A DNA stretch of 7,142 nucleotides from a bacterium (GTDB taxonomy: Bacteria; Patescibacteriota; Saccharimonadia; Saccharimonadales; HK-STAS-PATE-42), in assembly GCA_029781075.1 (NCBI GenBank), contig JAKOXJ010000088.1, positions 1 through 7,142 on the forward strand, in the 5' to 3' direction. The notes beneath the pieces were generated by a model, which was not told the DNA's origin, did not search any database, and was given only the letters and a program-made list of their open reading frames with translations. The translations under genes were made by a program, and so were the position numbers. How positions within the stretch are numbered: position 1 is the stretch's first letter; each line of letters opens with the position of its first letter. Positions 5,635 to 7,142 of the stretch are shown here, piece after piece.

Positions 5635-6981
5635 ATGGCCGAAAAAAAACTACAAAAACTACCGCCACAGAATCTCGATGCCGAGCGCAGTTTACTTGGT
5701 AGCGTCCTAATTAGCCAAGATGCTTTCTTCAAGATCGTTGATATCGTAAAGCCAGAAGACTTTTATGAGAACAATCATAAGCTCATATTCGCAGCAATCA
5801 TTAAGCTTACCGAAGAACAAAAGCCAGTTGACCTAGTAAGCCTAACAAACGCTCTTTCAGAAAGAGGAGAGTTAGATACAGTTGGGGGAAGTAGTTATAT
5901 AGCTGAACTCACAACATCTGTAGCAACAGCGTCACATGCCAAGCATTATGCAGAAATTATCGCCGAGAAATCCCTAAGAAGGAGGTTGATATCCGCCAGC
6001 GAGGACATAGTCGAACTTAGCTATGATGAAGCGGACAGTGATACCCACAGCATTCTAGACGCTGCCGAACAGAAAATATTTAATGTTGCAAAGAACTCAG
6101 TAAAATCTGATCTTATTAGTATCGAGACAATATTGACTGAACAATTCGACAAACTCGAGCTACTTCATCAACAAGGAGGAAAACTTGCTGGTATCCCTAC
6201 CGGATTCATTGATATAGACAGGAAACTAGCCGGTCTAAATAGATCCGATCTGATAATAATAGCCGCCCGTCCGGCGATGGGTAAGACCACTCTGGCATTA
6301 AATATTGCTCATAATATCGCCATAGACGAAAACCTCCCAGTCCTCTTTTTCAGCCTTGAGATGAGCAAAGAACAGCTAGTAGATAAGATGCTGTCGACAG
6401 AATCTGGCGTCGACAACTCAAAGCTTAGAACTGGAGATCTAACAGACGAAGATTTCGAAAATCTATCTCATGCCTGGGGGGCCCTAGGTGAAGCAAATAT
6501 GTATATTGATGATACGCCCGGTATTACAGTAACCGAGATGCGAGCCAAAGCCAGAAGACTTAGTTACAAACAAAAGCCAGGCCTAATTGTTGTAGATTAT
6601 CTCCAGCTAATGAGCGGGACCGGTAGAGATCTTGGAAACCGCGTCCAAGAAGTATCCGAGATAAGCCGTGGCTTAAAGCTTCTCGCCCGTGAGCTTGATG
6701 TTCCAGTAATCGCTCTCTCACAGCTATCACGTAGTGTAGAGACTAGACATCCTCAGATCCCTCAACTATCAGACCTGAGGGAGTCTGGTTCAATCGAACA
6801 AGATGCCGATATCGTATCATTCCTGTATAGGGAAGAGTACTACAACCCTGAGACAGAAAAGAAGCATATTACAGATCTAATAATTGCTAAGTTCCGTAAC
6901 GGACCTACAGGCAAAGTAGAGCTTTATTTTAAGCCAGATAACCAGAAGTTTATGAACCTCGATCGTGGTCACCGTGAGTAA
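5635..6981 (+). CDS. dnaB: Replicative DNA helicase DnaB
   Basis: A hexameric helicase that unwinds DNA ahead of the replisome using ATP. Its 448 residues are typical. The N-terminal primase-interaction domain (about 10-110) begins PPQNLDAERSLLGSVL; a linker with helix (about 155-185) precedes the RecA-like domain. Visible motifs are Walker A ARPAMGKTT (211-219, K217), catalytic E241 in FFSLEMS, Walker B LIVVDYLQLM (317-326, D321), the DNA-binding and sensor segment ALSQLSRSVE (360-369), DLRESGSIEQDADIV (380-394), and AKFRNGPTG (418-426), whose K419 and R421 match the beta-hairpin lysine and arginine finger. No intein interrupts the usual insertion sites. The ATG follows dnaX by 18 bases without a promoter or clear Shine-Dalgarno sequence, so the genes are probably co-transcribed. 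Confidence 0.97.
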   Translation: MAEKKLQKLPPQNLDAERSLLGSVLISQDAFFKIVDIVKPEDFYENNHKLIFAAIIKLTEEQKPVDLVSLTNALSERGELDTVGGSSYIAELTTSVATASHAKHYAEIIAEKSLRRRLISASEDIVELSYDEADSDTHSILDAAEQKIFNVAKNSVKSDLISIETILTEQFDKLELLHQQGGKLAGIPTGFIDIDRKLAGLNRSDLIIIAARPAMGKTTLALNIAHNIAIDENLPVLFFSLEMSKEQLVDKMLSTESGVDNSKLRTGDLTDEDFENLSHAWGALGEANMYIDDTPGITVTEMRAKARRLSYKQKPGLIVVDYLQLMSGTGRDLGNRVQEVSEISRGLKLLARELDVPVIALSQLSRSVETRHPQIPQLSDLRESGSIEQDADIVSFLYREEYYNPETEKKHITDLIIAKFRNGPTGKVELYFKPDNQKFMNLDRGHRE

Positions 6982-7003
6982 TCTACTGTTCTATTGATCC
7001 ATC

Positions 7004-7014
7004 TGTTATATAAT
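7004..7014 (+). promoter_or_regulatory. Promoter of the gene at 7036
   Basis: TGTTATATAAT contains an extended -10 (TG, one base, TATATA) overlapping a perfect TATAAT at 7009-7014. An alternative pairing is TTGATC at 6994-6999 with TATAAG at 7018-7023, 18 bases apart. Depending on which is used, transcription starts near 7019-7030, leaving a leader of only about 6 to 17 bases. No Shine-Dalgarno sequence is visible before the ATG. Confidence 0.5.
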
Positions 7015-7035
7015 AAGTATAAGCAAAAACAGCAT

Positions 7036-7142
7036 ATGGACCCAACGAAAAAAATTGGAAGTAAGGTAAGTTCTAAGATTAAGAACTTACTAAACAGAAC
7101 TGGCTTTAATGATAAAACCTTAAAAATAATCTTCCTTGTTGG
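7036..7142 (+). CDS. N-terminus of a probable membrane-anchored protein, cut by the window edge
   Basis: The frame opens with ATG at 7036 and stays open for 35 codons to the end of the window. The start is well placed behind a promoter and 54 bases after dnaB. The visible part is a basic N-terminus (MDPTKKIGSKVSSKIKNLL, then NRTGFNDKTLK) followed by the first residues of a hydrophobic stretch (IIFLVG). A short basic tail leading into one helix is how penicillin-binding proteins such as FtsI/PBP2 begin, and also many other membrane proteins, so that identity is only a guess. Confidence 0.55.
   Translation, partial: MDPTKKIGSKVSSKIKNLLNRTGFNDKTLKIIFLV

Overview
The window reads as a compact chromosomal segment of a bacterium with about 40% GC, most likely a member of the Patescibacteria (Candidate Phyla Radiation), with Candidatus Saccharibacteria my best guess. 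The reasons are the overall style (short intergenic gaps, few Shine-Dalgarno sites, GTG starts), divergent versions of housekeeping proteins, and the gene at 1826-2344, which resembles from memory an uncharacterised family common in those genomes. The lineage call is an inference. All stops are TAA or TAG and no in-frame TGA occurs, so there is no sign of the UGA-glycine code of Gracilibacteria or Absconditabacteria. No tRNA, rRNA, CRISPR array, insertion sequence or phage gene was found.

Layout. On the minus strand at the left edge are a DedA-family membrane transporter (49-723) and, four bases after its stop, the possible start of another lysine-rich gene (1-44). Divergent from dedA, a GTG-started single-pass membrane protein (827-1645) faces right. 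It is followed by a 180-base gap, a soluble protein with a helical head and two copies of a small beta-rich unit (1826-2344), and a polytopic MraY/WecA-type phosphoglycosyltransferase (2389-3513). The last runs tail to tail, with four bases between stops, into a minus-strand MraZ-like double-AbrB DNA-binding protein (3518-3970). A 161-base divergent control region with two clear promoters and a perfect 12-base palindrome separates it from a replication pair, dnaX (4132-5616) and dnaB (5635-6981). A last gene begins at 7036 and leaves the window. No gene-free stretch exceeds 180 bases.

How the genes fit together. dnaX and dnaB encode the clamp-loader subunit and the replicative helicase, which meet at the replication fork, and they look co-transcribed. 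The MraY-like enzyme, the MraZ-like protein and possibly the gene at 7036 point to cell-envelope synthesis, but this is not the usual mraZ-mraW-ftsI-mra cluster. Most of the window is housekeeping. The points most worth a second look are the MraY-like enzyme with several substituted active-site positions, a DnaX lacking the usual four-cysteine zinc module, the duplicated-domain protein, promoters placed so close to start codons that the mRNAs would be nearly leaderless, and the palindrome in the mraZ-like/dnaX divergent region.
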